A stretch of DNA of 64,000 bases from Reticulitermes speratus. Lineage: Eukaryota > Arthropoda > Insecta > Blattodea > Rhinotermitidae. Under the pieces are notes generated by a model, which saw only the letters and a program-made list of their open reading frames with translations, was not told the origin of the DNA and searched no databases. Positions 33,151 to 43,320 of this stretch are shown piece after piece. Made by a program: the position numbers and the translations under genes. Position 1 is the first letter of the stretch. Each line of letters begins with the position of its first letter. Where the stretch lies: positions 7,337,709 to 7,401,708 of the forward strand of contig JAJKFL010000026.1 of assembly GCA_021186555.1 (NCBI GenBank), written 5' to 3'.

Positions 33151-33354
33151 CATGTGTCTTCATGACGTGGTCTTTAATTAAGCATAGAGATAATTACGCC
33201 TTTTATATATTCAAGATAACAGAAAGCTCGTTCTGAAGATATTCTTTTTCAAAGTGTGTTAAAATATTTAAATAATGCGAAAATATTTATTAACCGTATC
33301 ATGTGAAATATAGCGACATGGGAATATACGTACATCCAGTAATCATGTTTAAAC

Positions 33355-33615
33355 GCCGATCCCAGTGGCCGTGCGGTATAAGGCGTGGGTCTACAGCCGC
33401 TCGCTTGCTGGGATTTTGGGTTCGAATCCCGCCTAGGGCATGGATGTCTGTCTCTTGTGAGTGTTGTGTGTTGTCAGGTAGAGGTTTCTACGACGGGCTG
33501 ATCACTCGTCCAGAGGAGACCTACCGAGTGTGGTGTGTCTGATGTGTGTGATCGTGAAGCGTCGAAAAATGAGGCGGCCTAGGCCCCCAAGGGGCTGTCG
33601 AGCCATAGGAAAAAA
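33355..33615 (+). mobile_element. tRNA-derived SINE, family A, full length
   Basis: Head GCCGATCCCAGTGGCCGTGC, B box GGGTTCGAATCCCGCC, body GGCATGGATGTCTGTCTC, tail GGGGCTGTCGAGCCATAGG plus A run. Flanks AATCATGYTTAAAC at 33341-33354 and 33616-33629 form a 14-bp duplication with one difference. Confidence 0.95.
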
Positions 33616-33629
33616 AATCATGCTTAAAC

Positions 33630-34689
33630 GAATCTGAAACTGAAAGCCTGATAGGAAGGTGAGATGGCGCAGGACGTCGTTGTGTCCTGCAACCATATGC
33701 TTTTTCTTCGTCTCTGTAATTAATACACACATTAGACCGCGTCTGTTTTGATTTTTCAACGGGTTTTTTATTACAGGGTGTGTATTAAACTTCCCCTTAA
33801 CACCGCAGATGTATCACATAGTAAATCTGCATCCGCCGCTACACTCCATGATAGATGCTGTGCTAACCGTAAAAATAAAAGAGACACACTGTGTAACAAA
33901 AGATGCTCTTAAATACTTTAATATTTCATCTGTCCCAGAGTTGATATATCTACCAATTGTATGAATGAAAGTATATAATGCTCTCTCTCAGAATTTAGTC
34001 GGTGTTTGTTCATTACTTTGAGTGTAAAAGCTTGTTTCTTCCTTGTGCTGTGTGCGGTCTCTAATAGCTGCTAATATTCGCGCTAAATACAGCGGCAGTC
34101 TTTGAAGTTAAGGCAGTAGGTTCCGAATTAAAGCAATTGACGATAGCGCTACTTGAATAATCAGAACACAGCAGCTTTGAACGTACCTCACCTCTGTGTC
34201 TGGTAATATTTGTTTAGGTAATTTTGTTTAACGCTTTCCTAATGGAACAAGAGTGCAAAAGTGAACTACAACGCTTTGCACGTGTATTTCAGACGATCTC
34301 TTCAGGAATTCTTATTCTGCTACGGCCTTTTTTTTTTCACTTTCCTCGTTTCGTTCATCATTTATGATTTTATGAAATTACTTCCTTTAACACCAGCCCC
34401 AAAATTCCTTCCCCAGAAAATTTCATTTAAAACTTAAAAATTTAAATTATTGTAAATTTATTCGTTCTTTATGATTTACTTAATGAAAGTCGGTGGGCAA
34501 TTTAATGACAAATATGTAACATGAATTAGTTTTACTAAAGAAAACACAAAATGTGTAAAAGCTATATTAATATTAATTTTACATAAATAGTTATAAATTC
34601 GGAAAGTGGACAAATCAGGGCACAAATTCTAGGATTTTGATAATAAAACTAATAAAAATAACGGGACTAGTAAAGTAGATTAATGTTAA
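33630..34689. other. no feature recognised
   Basis: AT-rich unique-looking sequence. Confidence 0.45.
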
Positions 34690-34955
34690 AGGCGCACAAC
34701 ATAAGGGACATATGGTGACTGGAGGTACGGATCCACTCATTCTTAACCCCGGCACTTGATGATGTGCGTGGTCAGCTTCACGCCCCAGCCGCCGCTTTAG
34801 CCCGCAGGATGATTTCCCACTATCCATTAAATATGAGGCTTGATGAGGCCCAGAGACGGTCTGGACCTAAGGGACAAGAGAAGAATAGCGTGTGCCTCCC
34901 TCCAAAATCCGACAATTCCTCGGACGTCCAGCCCGTAGCCTAGTCACGCGATTAA
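34690..34955 (-). mobile_element. SINE, family D group
   Basis: Minus strand: head GGCTACGGGCTGGACGTCCG, then a body with AGGTCCAGACCGTCTCTGGG, AATGGATAGTGGGAAATC and GGGCTAAAGCGGCGGCTGGG, then CGGGGTTAAGAATGAGTGG. A family B SINE lies immediately downstream of its head. Confidence 0.8.
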
Positions 34956-34967
34956 TGGCGATAAAGG

Positions 34968-35259
34968 CCCGTGCCATGGCTCAGGCCGTTAGTGGCCGGC
35001 CTGTCGCCGCGGAAGCCCGGGTTCGATCCCGGGTCGGTCAGTGTGGGATTTTTGGTGGACAAAGTAGCACTGGGACAGGTTTTTCTACGAGTACGTCGGT
35101 TTTTCCTCGTCAATTTCATTCCACCGGTGCTCCATTAAAACGGAAAAGAAAAAAACTTCATCATATTCATCATCTTCCTCACAAAGTTGCACAATAAGCC
35201 TTCAAGGCTGCGGTGCGTCTGTAGCATCTGCTGCGGGGCCCTTCAATAAAAAAATTGAA
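34968..35259 (+). mobile_element. tRNA-derived SINE, family B, full length
   Basis: CCCGTGCCATGGCTCAGGCC with GTTAGTGGCCGGCCTG, an intact B box CGGGTTCGATCCCGGG, body CAAAGTAGCACTGGGACAGG, 3' end CACAATAAGCCTTCAAGGC and AATAAAAAAATT. Flanking GATAAAGG (34960-34967, 35260-35267) is an 8-bp duplication. Confidence 0.93.
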
Positions 35260-35267
35260 GATAAAGG

Positions 35268-36016
35268 TAAGTAAATATTGGAATGTAATGAATACTTTTA
35301 AATTGTTCTTTCAAAATTTTTGATACTAGGTTTTCAACTGCGTATTTTGGTCATTTGTGGTCGAGATAACATGATATAGCCAGGGAATTATCATAAGCCT
35401 TAGTAGGACGAAAGTACCACGCTGGTTATGATCCAAGTTCTGTAGTCACTCGGTTCATGTATCGCAGAGACACTACATTTTCTCAGTATCTTCTACTTAT
35501 TTTTCTTGTGCTGATATTTCGTGACAGAAATAAAGTCTAAACACTTTACACACACCATTTCATCGTTTGCAAAGCTATCAACAACGTATTACGCCTATAA
35601 ATCCTTCACATTTCATTAAACATTGAGACTGAACACATTTTACCACGGCATGACGCGACTTTGGGTTATAAATGGAGGAGACGGCCTCCAGACACTAAGT
35701 GTAGCAGCAAAATATATTTAAAATACATTCGCGGACACGCGAAAAGGGATAGCATTACAGCATGGGCTGTTAGGTTGTGGGGTAACAAAACACACTAGGT
35801 AACGAAACCCACTAGGTAACAAAACACACTAGGTAACAAAACAAACTACGTATCGATATTGTTCAACAGATTTCGGATTTCGGTTGATTATTTCAAAAGG
35901 TCTAAATGACTAAGAACAGTGGTTTTAATGTTTCAATTTACTAGTAAATATGTGATTTTATGTTTAAAACACATTATGTCCAGTAACTGTTTAGATGTAG
36001 GAGCATAAAACTTATT
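35268..36016. other. no gene recognised; 17-bp tandem repeat
   Basis: At 35782-35849 the unit GTAACAAAACACACTAG occurs four times, the last diverged. The rest is AT-rich unique-looking sequence. Confidence 0.75.
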
Positions 36017-36025
36017 ATTTATACT

Positions 36026-36633
36026 GTTCATTCATTCTGCAGTCTGTCTTACGACAGCTCCACAGCCACTTCTAAAGTGAGTTCTCCACAGGGTGAGATC
36101 TAGTGCTTCCTCTTTTAATTTACAGTATCTTCTCTTTTCCTTAAGGTCATCCAGTAGCTGCTTACGTCTTCTCCCTCGTCTTCCCGTCATTTCCATACTT
36201 CCCTCTAACTTTCTTCAATCACATGTTTCAGAAGGCAGTTTCTACGCAAGATGTGACCAATCCAGTTAGCCTTTCTTCTTTTTATTGTATGTACGATATT
36301 CCTCTCCTCCTTCACTCTGTGTAATACTTCTTAATTTCTCACACGATCGGTCCAACTGATCTTCTCCATTCTTCTCCAGCACCACATTTCAAAACTTTCC
36401 AGATACTTCCGATCCACTTTCCCAAGTGTCCACGTTTCAGCACCACACAAAGCTGTGCTCCAAATGTAGCACTTTACTAGTTTCTTCCTTAAATTTAAGT
36501 CCAGTTTGCTGGTGAAAATAGTCTTCTTCTTGTTGAATGCTGTTTTTGCCATGGAAATTCTGGATTTAATTTCACGTGTACAACTTGCATCATTTGTTAT
36601 CATGCTACCCAAATAATTGAAATATTCCAATTC
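36026..36633 (-). mobile_element. LINE family M, longest copy in window
   Basis: The upstream frame encodes EYFNYLGSMITNDASCTR, EIKSRISMAKTAFNKKKT, LNLRKKLVKCYIWSTALC and GAETWTLGKVDRKYLESF, typical of the end of a reverse transcriptase polyprotein, then FEMWCWRRMEKISWTDRV. It stops within this part and continues in another frame to the shared 3' end, so at least one coding break exists. The 3' tail is TTCATTCATTC on this strand. Flanking ATTTATACT (36017-36025, 36634-36642) is a 9-bp duplication. Confidence 0.92.
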
Positions 36634-36834
36634 ATTTATACTACTATGGTACTATTTTATACGTAGAGCATGAAGTGCACAGTGACAAAGCGAATAAACT
36701 TATGACCACAAATTCATTCAGTAAATCACTGAGGCGTTGTGTTAATTAGTCTCTTACCCGTCATGCTTAAGGTGCACATGACGGCGATTCTAAGCAACGT
36801 GACACCGTGCAATCCTACAGAAAATTTATCGAAA

Positions 36835-36950
36835 TTTCAGAAAAAAAAATTTCTGCCACCATCTTCTACTGCTAAATGTGAGGCAGCAGTTTCATCCGAA
36901 ACGTCGATAAATTTTAACCAAATTACACTGCGTCACACCCCATAAGACAC
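36835..36950. repeat. foldback family fragment
   Basis: GCAGTTTCATCCGAAACGTC, GATAAATTTTAACC, ACTGCGTCACACCCCATAAG resemble one arm of the 49248 foldback element. Low similarity. Confidence 0.4.
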
Positions 36951-37079
36951 AATTTTCAAGTACGAGATACTTAGTTCATTATATAATTATATATAATTAG
37001 TTTAGCTGGAGCTGGAAGTGAGTTTTCTGGAAGGCTACTTATTCTATCAACATTCGGGACTGTGGCTACGTTATCGTGC

Positions 37080-37320
37080 TTTTCTTCACCGTAAGTAGTG
37101 TAAGTAAGAGAATGGGGAGGATCTCGCTGAAGCCCCGGGCCTCCAAAACCCCGCCCGCCATTCCAGAGCCGGGCAGTCAAGTTCGCTGGTTCATATTGAA
37201 CACTCCTGCTGCATCTCTCTTTCTGTGTAGCCGGTGACGTAAGCACCGCCAACCGTCTCCCTGCAGTCCGAGCTGATATCGACCCTCTCCTGAGCACGTC
37301 CTCCCTCCAGTATCACCACA
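37080..37320. promoter_or_regulatory. GC- and CpG-rich island, possible promoter or exon
   Basis: A sharp local rise in GC content within AT-rich flanks. It contains CCCCGCCCGCC (GC-box-like), GGTGACGTAAGC (CRE-like TGACGTAA) and GCCCGGCTCTGG on the opposite strand. A minus-strand open frame at 36971-37297 covers it, starting MLRRGSISARTAGRRLAV; it has no recognised domain. GTAAGTAGTGTAAGTAAG at 37091 gives two plus-strand donor-like sites. It could be a first exon, a promoter or only a GC-rich repeat. Confidence 0.35.
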
Positions 37321-37585
37321 AGCCAGTCACTGTTACTGTATACCAACGGACACAACTTTAAAAGTGTACTTTAACCAGAAGCCTTAAGAAATATTAGATT
37401 GAACATGCAAGTCGAATAAACATTTCTTTGTGTTTACTATAAAAGAAAGGAAATATATGAAGTCTCTTAACTTCTTTTAACCACTTCTTCTGAATAAGCA
37501 TGACTGTAATCGCATGTAACTTTCTACCTGACTCTATTCCTATCATCTTCATTGTTATAAGAATAACTGTAGATACCAAAGCATT

Positions 37586-38076
37586 GTTTTTTGCGTGTGA
37601 AGGGCCCCGCAGCAGATGCTACGTACGCACCGCAGACTTCAGGCTTCTTGTGCAACCCCTGTTATGAAAATGAGCAGTTTTTTTACAAAGTTTTACAATT
37701 AATATAGCACTAGTGGAATGAAATTGACAGGGGAAAATCGACAACTCGGAGAAAAACTTGTCCCAGTGCCACTTTGTCCACCACAAATCTCACATGGGCT
37801 GACCCGGGACTTTTTTTTTTTGCCTGTCCGGGGTTTTTCCCCTTTGATCCATTTTTGTACTGTTTAAATCCTTTTGTCCTTCATGTCACTTTACGTTCCA
37901 TACTACCGTCCTTACAACAAACACAACACAAACATCCACGCCCCCGGTGGGATTCGAACCCACGATCCTAGTAAGCGAGTGGTCGAAGACCCACGCCTTA
38001 GACCGCACGGCCACTGGGATCGGCAATCGAACCCGGGCCTCCGCGGTTTTACAAAGTTGAGCCATGGCACGGCCTG
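37586..38076 (-). mobile_element. family B SINE, host of a nested SINE
   Basis: Minus-strand copy with CACAAGAAGCCTGAAGTC, ACAAAGTGGCACTGGGACAA, GTGAGATTTGTGGTGGAC. The head (GGCCGTGCCATGGCTCAAC, GCGGAGGCCCGGGTTCGA) lies beyond a nested SINE at 37811-38024. Perfect 11-bp duplications ACCAAAGCATT flank the composite (37575-37585, 38077-38087). Confidence 0.94.
37811..38024 (-). mobile_element. family A SINE variant with a different body, nested in family B
   Basis: The head is a good family A head (CCGATCCCAGTGGCCGTGCG, CTAAGGCGTGGGTCTTCGAC, B box GGGTTCGAATCCCACC). The body after TTTGTGTTGTGTTTGTTG is not the usual one: it reads GTAAGGACGGTAGTATGG, ACGTAAAGTGACATGAAGG and ends GGGGAAAAACCCCGGACAGG plus an A run. 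It splits the family B copy inside its B box region. A duplication is hard to see because the target CCCGGG region is itself palindromic. Confidence 0.85.
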
Positions 38077-38087
38077 ACCAAAGCATT

Positions 38088-38314
38088 ATTTGCTGCCTTA
38101 GAAGACGCTCGAAGCACGCTATACTATTTTGTTGAATATAATCTTGTTTTATGACGCTCTTTTAACTGCAGTGTTTACTGTTATATCCTGACTGATTATT
38201 CCTCTGAGTTCGTCTTTCTTTCAGGCAAGTGCTGAGACGTGTGATGTATTAAAGAGTACATGAACACTTAACATTCAAATTCGTCCAAATAGATACAGGT
38301 CCCCGCTCAAGTTA
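38088..38314. other. no feature recognised
   Basis: Short AT-rich stretch. Confidence 0.4.
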
Positions 38315-38575
38315 TGATTGCATTAGTGAGGAATTAGAAAGAAGTATATCTCCACTCTTTCCTAACGTTGGAATAGATGGAGGTGAGTAGTCAGCATCAT
38401 GCTGCGGCTGCTTTGTCCCCAAGGAAAGAGCCCCTTGTCGGCTTCAGAGCGCGTCTAGAAATTTCGAAGAACAGACAAGTTTTCTTGCCACTGCGAGTGA
38501 TAGAATCACGATTCCTCGGTGATTCGACACGTAACCTAATCACCATACAGACCGAGCCATAGCAGCTAACTCCAA
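38315..38575 (-). mobile_element. SINE relic, family D group
   Basis: Minus strand: GGAAAGAGTGGAGATATAC, CTTGGGGACAAAGCAGCCGC, AGCCGACAAGGGGCTCTTTC, and CACTCGCAGTGGCAAGAAAA near a head with GGTGATTAGGTTACGTGTCG. Old copy. Confidence 0.7.
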
Positions 38576-38907
38576 ATTTTTTCAAACTCGTCGGTTTGTT
38601 TATCATCCTGCTGTTCGACATTATATAGTTTGAGATGTGACGACTTCCGTTAAATAAACAACCGAAAATTTACCGAGTTTTTATAACGTCAAATCATTAT
38701 ATGGGAAGATACCTACATAAAAATTTTGTAAGGGCACATTTATGACTTATTTCGAGGTACCATCCCGGAATTTTATCGGAGGGAATGAAGAAAGCCATAC
38801 GATATACAAATATAACTGCACGTTCCGTGACTCAATCACCTAATTTAAATTAAGAGGTAAAAATCTTGTTTTATATTTTCCATTCTGTGCATTATAATTC
38901 ATTTCGT
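38576..38907. other. no feature recognised
   Basis: AT-rich unique-looking sequence. Confidence 0.4.
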
Positions 38908-39016
38908 GTAATATTGACCTACAAGTCCACACAATTGTCATAAGTTTACAATAATGTTTTTAAACATTTTATTGTGAACGTATGACAATTGTGTGCATTT
39001 TTTTGGTTAATATTAC
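38908..39016. mobile_element. 109-bp imperfect palindrome, MITE-like
   Basis: The outer ends GTAATATTGACC and GGTTAATATTAC pair. The inner arms CACACAATTGTCATA and TATGACAATTGTGTG pair perfectly, and the core AGTTTACAATAATGTTT pairs with AAACATTTTATTGTGAACG with small gaps. A few bases between outer and inner arms do not pair. This is a different family from the TATACAGGG palindromes. No target duplication could be fixed. Confidence 0.7.
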
Positions 39017-39119
39017 AGAAAAAGTTGAATCCTCCTAAAAGTCTGTTTTTTTTTTCAAATTTCAATTTGGGGGGCGGTGGTGCTGCAGCCCGGTAGCCCT
39101 TAATTTGGCTGTGCATCTG

Positions 39120-39180
39120 CCCCAGAAGACTTGAATCTCATCAACCATAGCTGTGGAAGCCTCAAATACCGCAATACAAA
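39120..39180 (+). repeat. foldback family outer-end fragment
   Basis: CAGAAGACTTGAATCTCATC, AACCATAGCTGTGGAAGCCT and CAAATACC follow the right end of the foldback element at 49440-49493 (AGAAGACCACAGATATCATC, GCGGCGGAAGCCTGAAATC). Confidence 0.5.
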
Positions 39181-39210
39181 TTTTTACTGTTTCTTACACC
39201 ACACTCGCCT

Positions 39211-39484
39211 TTTTTTTTTTTTTTTTTTTTGTATGGCTCGACAGCCCCTTGGGGGCCTGGGCCTCCTCGTTTCGTCGAGGTTTCATGGTCACACACTTTA
39301 GACACACCACAGTCGGTAGGACTCCTCTGGACGAGGGACCAGCCCGTCGCAGAGACCTCTACCTGACAACACACAACACTCACAAGAGACAGACATACAT
39401 GCCCCCGGTGGGATTCGAACCCCCAATCCTAGTAAACGAGCTGCCGAAGACCCACGCCTTAGACCGCGCGGCCACTGGGATCGG
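39211..39484 (-). mobile_element. tRNA-derived SINE, family A, full length
   Basis: Minus-strand copy: GCCGATCCCAGTGGCCGCGC, CTAAGGCGTGGGTCTTCGGC, B box GGGTTCGAATCCCACC, body GTCTGTCTCTTGTGAGTG, tail GGGGCTGTCGAGCCATAC and a poly-A of about 20. Duplication CACACTCGCCTTT (39200 onward and 39485-39497). The long pure A tail suggests recent insertion. Confidence 0.95.
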
Positions 39485-39497
39485 CACACTCGCCTTT

Positions 39498-39816
39498 ATG
39501 TTCCTTTAATAAAAATGCGTTAAGCTAGTGAAGTCCGATCACTCTGCATACATACATACATACATAACAGTCAGCGCAACATCACAGATTCCTTTGTTTA
39601 TATTTTAACTATGTACGTGCCACACTGAATATCGATTCAAATTAAGGCTGCAGACCTTAATGAGATGAACATTTCATGTCATGTCCCTTGACAGAAAAAC
39701 TGTTATATGATCTACTCAGTATATGTTTCTACCAAATGTGAAAGTTCAAGCCAAACATAGAAAACAACGCACCGAATTCCATAAGCCATATCTTTGGATA
39801 TAGTAAAGTAAATGTG
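39498..39816. other. no gene recognised; CATA microsatellite
   Basis: A short CATA repeat is at 39546-39567. The rest is AT-rich. Confidence 0.5.
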
Positions 39817-39960
39817 AGCCGATCGCGGTATTTTGAATTGTGTTGCTTTCTACCTCTCGAACACTGAGATTAGGGGGTCTGATCCCCCCACCGGCGGGGC
39901 ACGGTTTGTGTCTGCCTATATTCTGTAATTTCTTCTCTTGTGTATGTGCAAGTCGAGCGA
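39817..39960 (+). mobile_element. possible worn SINE head, unclassified
   Basis: GCCGATCGCGGTATTTTG resembles the family A start, and GGGGGTCTGATCCCCCC resembles a B box in a stem. The body is not that of family A. The assignment is weak. Confidence 0.35.
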
Positions 39961-40234
39961 CCAGAAGCTCCAACATCTGAGCGGCTTAAAATGTCTGTAA
40001 ATAAAATTGGGAAACAGGAAAAGCTGGAAGCTCTTTGCCGCGCTGTCCTGTTTATGTCTTTGAAACTGAAACTGAAGTTTTGCTTTGGCCCAACGGTAAG
40101 ACACACGGCGTTCGTCGCTCTCTAAGTTTATCGTGAGTTGGTGTCTACGCATTTTAGATAAAGGCATTTCAGTCGATGTCTGGTCTTTTTACTAACCATA
40201 TTTAAAGACGTTATTCTAAAGTTTCAGTTCAATA
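39961..40234. other. no feature recognised
   Basis: A 61-codon plus frame at 39940-40125 has no recognised features. Confidence 0.4.
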
Positions 40235-40515
40235 TTTTGTAGGTAATATCAGATCTTTACTCACCAGATTTTTTAGGAAAAGCTGCTGAAAATGGTTTCC
40301 TTCACCTTTTTGAATGCGTGTTATGCATAAGAGGTACATTCATTGAATGTCGCAGTTCAGTTGCTGAAACACAAAGCATTATATTCTGAAAGCTTTCTTC
40401 CATATCTTAGTTTTGAGGATTAGTATTATACAGTTTATCCTTCAGCGAAGTCCGACAAGTAAACATCGCACGGGTTTTGATCTGGCGAACGAGGATGCCA
40501 CAATCCACTGATTAT
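40235..40515 (-). pseudogene. Tc1/mariner-superfamily transposase relic (C-terminal part)
   Basis: On the minus strand, 40505-40440 reads GLWHPRSPDQNPCDVYLSDF, which matches the conserved WPPRSPDLxPCDFxLWG catalytic region of mariner-like DD(D/E) transposases; the second conserved aspartate lies in SPD. Further along, 40320-40240 reads RIQKGEGNHFQQLFLKNL in another frame, matching the usual C-terminal RxxxxxGxHFxHLL motif. The segment between them has stops, the N-terminal DNA-binding part is absent, and the residues expected just before WPPRSPD are missing. No terminal inverted repeats were located. Confidence 0.75.
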
Positions 40516-40801
40516 TATTGAATGTGTAACCAAAAAAAAAAAACGCAGAGAGTTTTATTAAAAATTATAATATTATGGCACAAACAGTGTCCGGACATGT
40601 ATAACAAACTTGTCTTAATTTACGGTCTCATAAGAAATGGGTCCAATATTCCTACTGTGAATATTTACTTAAGGAGGCACGTCACGGAGTAATGTGTAAA
40701 GAAATAACCCTTGAACACAAGGCAATTTGAAATAAATCAGTTACAATGTTCTGTTCTGCTACTGTGGCATTATTTTAATTATATGATATATTGTACTATG
40801 A

Positions 40802-41074
40802 ATATCCTACATACAATAAAAAGAAATAAGGCTAACTGGATTGGTCACATCTTGCGTAGGAACTGCCTTCTAAAACACGTGATTGAACGAAAGTTAGAGG
40901 GAAGGACAGAAATGACGGGAAGACGAGGAAGAAGGCTTAAGCAGCTACTGGATGACTTTAAGGAAAAGAGAAGATACTGGTAATTAAAAGAGGAAGCACT
41001 AGATCGCAACCTATGGAGAACTCGCTTTGGAAGAGGCTACGGAACTGTCGTAAGACAGACTACAGAATGAAAGA
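40802..41074 (+). mobile_element. LINE family M, 5'-truncated copy
   Basis: The frame encodes ILHTIKRNKANWIGHILR, RNCLLKHVIERKLEGRTE, MTGRRGRRLKQLLDDFKE, then a stop after KRRYW. The expected LKEEALDR-like segment continues after it. The end is GTCGTAAGACAGACTACAG plus GAATGA. Flanks ATTGTRCTATGA (40790-40801, 41075-41086) form a 12-bp duplication with one difference. Confidence 0.93.
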
Positions 41075-41086
41075 ATTGTGCTATGA

Positions 41087-41814
41087 TTGTATGACCTGTG
41101 AATGAATGAAAAATGTAACACGTTGTACATAACAAAGAATACATTCAAAAAGAGGCGGTCTCTTGTAGAAAACAGGCATAGCTTATCTCCCAATTAAACA
41201 GATATTCAAATGCTATATTAAAATGTGTGAAATATATCGGCGTGAGTTTATGGTATTATGAAAATAACAGGCCTAATGGTTGTAGCTACACTCACTGCAC
41301 ACCGCACACCACTAATAAGAAAGCAACCTTCACTAACAAAAGGAAAAACACTGCGTTTATTTTTCTCAAAATTGCAAGGCCTGAAGTTACCAGTTCACAA
41401 AATTCCTTCTTGCTTCACGATGTCTCTCGCAGATTTCGTGAAACCCAGTTGTCTTTTGAGGTGTCTCCAATCCATCGCCACTTTTGTTTGGTCTTTTCAT
41501 CTGTTTACACGTGCTCTGTCTTCGTTTTTTTCCCGTATAGAATGGCAATTACCTCCGAATTTACAAGGAAATTTGTTGTGGGATCGGTATTTAGCAAATA
41601 TATCCTACGGAAACACGATATTCCAGTTGTAGTCCCATTGTACTGAATGTGAAGAATTACACACTATAAAATCCTTGTGCGTGAACACCAGTGCAGCCGG
41701 CTTCCTGAATCAGCCAATTTCGATTCGAAAAGAAAACTTATAGGAAGTCACCAGAAAATATATTCTAGATAAACAAAGTACCCTATAGTTTCAAGCATCT
41801 TTAAACTTGACACT
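41087..41814. other. no feature recognised; two overlapping frames
   Basis: Two plus-strand frames of 139 codons (41227-41646) and 124 codons (41258-41632) overlap. Neither has a recognisable domain, signal or compositional bias. They could be an unrecognised relic, but I do not call a gene. Confidence 0.35.
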
Positions 41815-42010
41815 AGAAGCATGTGAGCTTTCACATTTACGCTCCGGCCGCTTTATACTTGGTGAAAATTCCGTTACTTACTGGATGTGAGACTTCCTAA
41901 ACACAACATGTATGGATGCAGTGGAAAAAGAGAAAAGTCTATGATCATTCCCGGAATCGAATACCTATTGCCTAGTCCTCCAGCCTGGGGCCTAAACACC
42001 ATACAGACTG
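41815..42010 (-). mobile_element. SINE relic, family D group, short
   Basis: Minus strand: AAGTATAAAGCGGCCGGAGC, CACATCCAGTAAGTAACGG and a worn B box GTATTCGATTCCGGG with GGCCCCAGGCTGGAGG. Strongly diverged. Confidence 0.5.
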
Positions 42011-42639
42011 AAATATCTCTCCTTTTTTTGTACTGTAGAGAATACTTTCTTAAACTCTTAACTGCAGTAGCAGAGACTAAATTTATAATTGCTATAAAAC
42101 CCAGTGTTTCAATTTGTACTGCTTTGTAATGGAAAACTGAGTCTCAGAAACAATTGAGCAATTAATCGGAAAGTCTGTTTCTTAGAAAAGAAACTCATTC
42201 TTCTACAGGAAGTCTTTCTATGTCCCTTTCAATGCTCAAATATCTTGCAAATCCTTTAGCGCCATTTGATATCTACATGACGCTCGGTGCTAATACCCGT
42301 TGCTTTAGACAGCAGGGCCAAACAACAAAAGAAACTTGCCATGAAATACTGCTCTTGAATTGGAACGTTAAATTGAAACTGAATTGTAAAGTGGCACTGT
42401 AACTTTAAACGACAACTTTGCGAATGTCAAATTATATACTGCTTTAGAAATATTTGAAGTACAAATGTAACCTTCCAGTTTCTACGTTACAAACAAACCC
42501 ATTGCGTCTAGTTTACAAAGTTCAAATTATTAATGCTGTATAGAGAAAGCGGTGGAATGTCCGTTGAGAATTCGACGGAAAACTTAAATATAGGTCATCT
42601 ATAGTTAAGGCTTCCAAATATAAATCTTTATTTTATAGT
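42011..42639. other. no feature recognised
   Basis: AT-rich unique-looking sequence. Confidence 0.45.
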
Positions 42640-42895
42640 CTTACAGGTTATGGCTCTTGAGGGAGAGCCGGAAGGGGAAAGAAACCTTGCTCTTCCCCAT
42701 AAGGTCCAGAAGGGCTCTGGGGCCCACCTACCCTCCTATTCAGTTTCTTTCCCGGGGGATAAAGCGGCCGTGGAGTGAAATTAACCACTCAACTCCTTCA
42801 AGTGCCGAGGTTAAGAATGAGAGGAGCTATACCTCTATTCCCCTTATGCTTTCCTAACGTACACAAGGAAAACTTTACCTTTACCTGATCGGCAG
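42640..42895 (+). mobile_element. SINE, family D group, head lost
   Basis: Plus strand: GGTCCAGAAGGGCTCTGGGG, CCCACCTACCCTCC, TTTCCCGGGGGATAAAGCGG, CAAGTGCCGAGGTTAAGAAT, GAGGAGCTATACCTCTATTC and a clear AACTTTACCTTTACC tail. Confidence 0.8.
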
Positions 42896-43069
42896 GACAT
42901 GCTTCTAACATAAAATTTTCGGGGAGTAAAACCGAGCACTTCCTTTAACCATTATTCATTTACGTATTTATGGTTTATGCAAATAGTGTCAGTACCGGAG
43001 CCTACAGAGTCAAATGGTTGATGTTTGGTGAGTGAAGAAGTGGAAAGTTGTGGGAAGGAATCAGCCTTG

Positions 43070-43320
43070 TCCTGATCTATATATGATCCCCCCCCCACCG
43101 GGAAGTTTTCTGGAAGGACTGAGAAAACCCGCGAGAAACATCAATTTGGAAACCCGCTGTCTCTACCGAAATTCGAAATGATCGCAGTCCGAATACGGTT
43201 ACATATGTTGACAACTGCACCAGCCTACATTGTATACCCGTCAAATGCAGGAGTTAAGAGCCGGTGGACCTACTCTTCTACTTCCCCATACGTCTTCATA
43301 AATACACGGATAAATTCAGC
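43070..43320 (+). mobile_element. possible old SINE relic, family D-like
   Basis: CCCGTCAAATGCAGGAGTTAAGAG and CTACTCTTCTACTTCCCCATACGTC resemble the 3' half of family D. The 5' half has only a loose resemblance. Confidence 0.35.

Noticed and set aside
41227-41646. Two overlapping plus-strand frames of 139 and 124 codons
   Set aside because: Neither resembles a known family; overlap of two frames suggests chance absence of stops.
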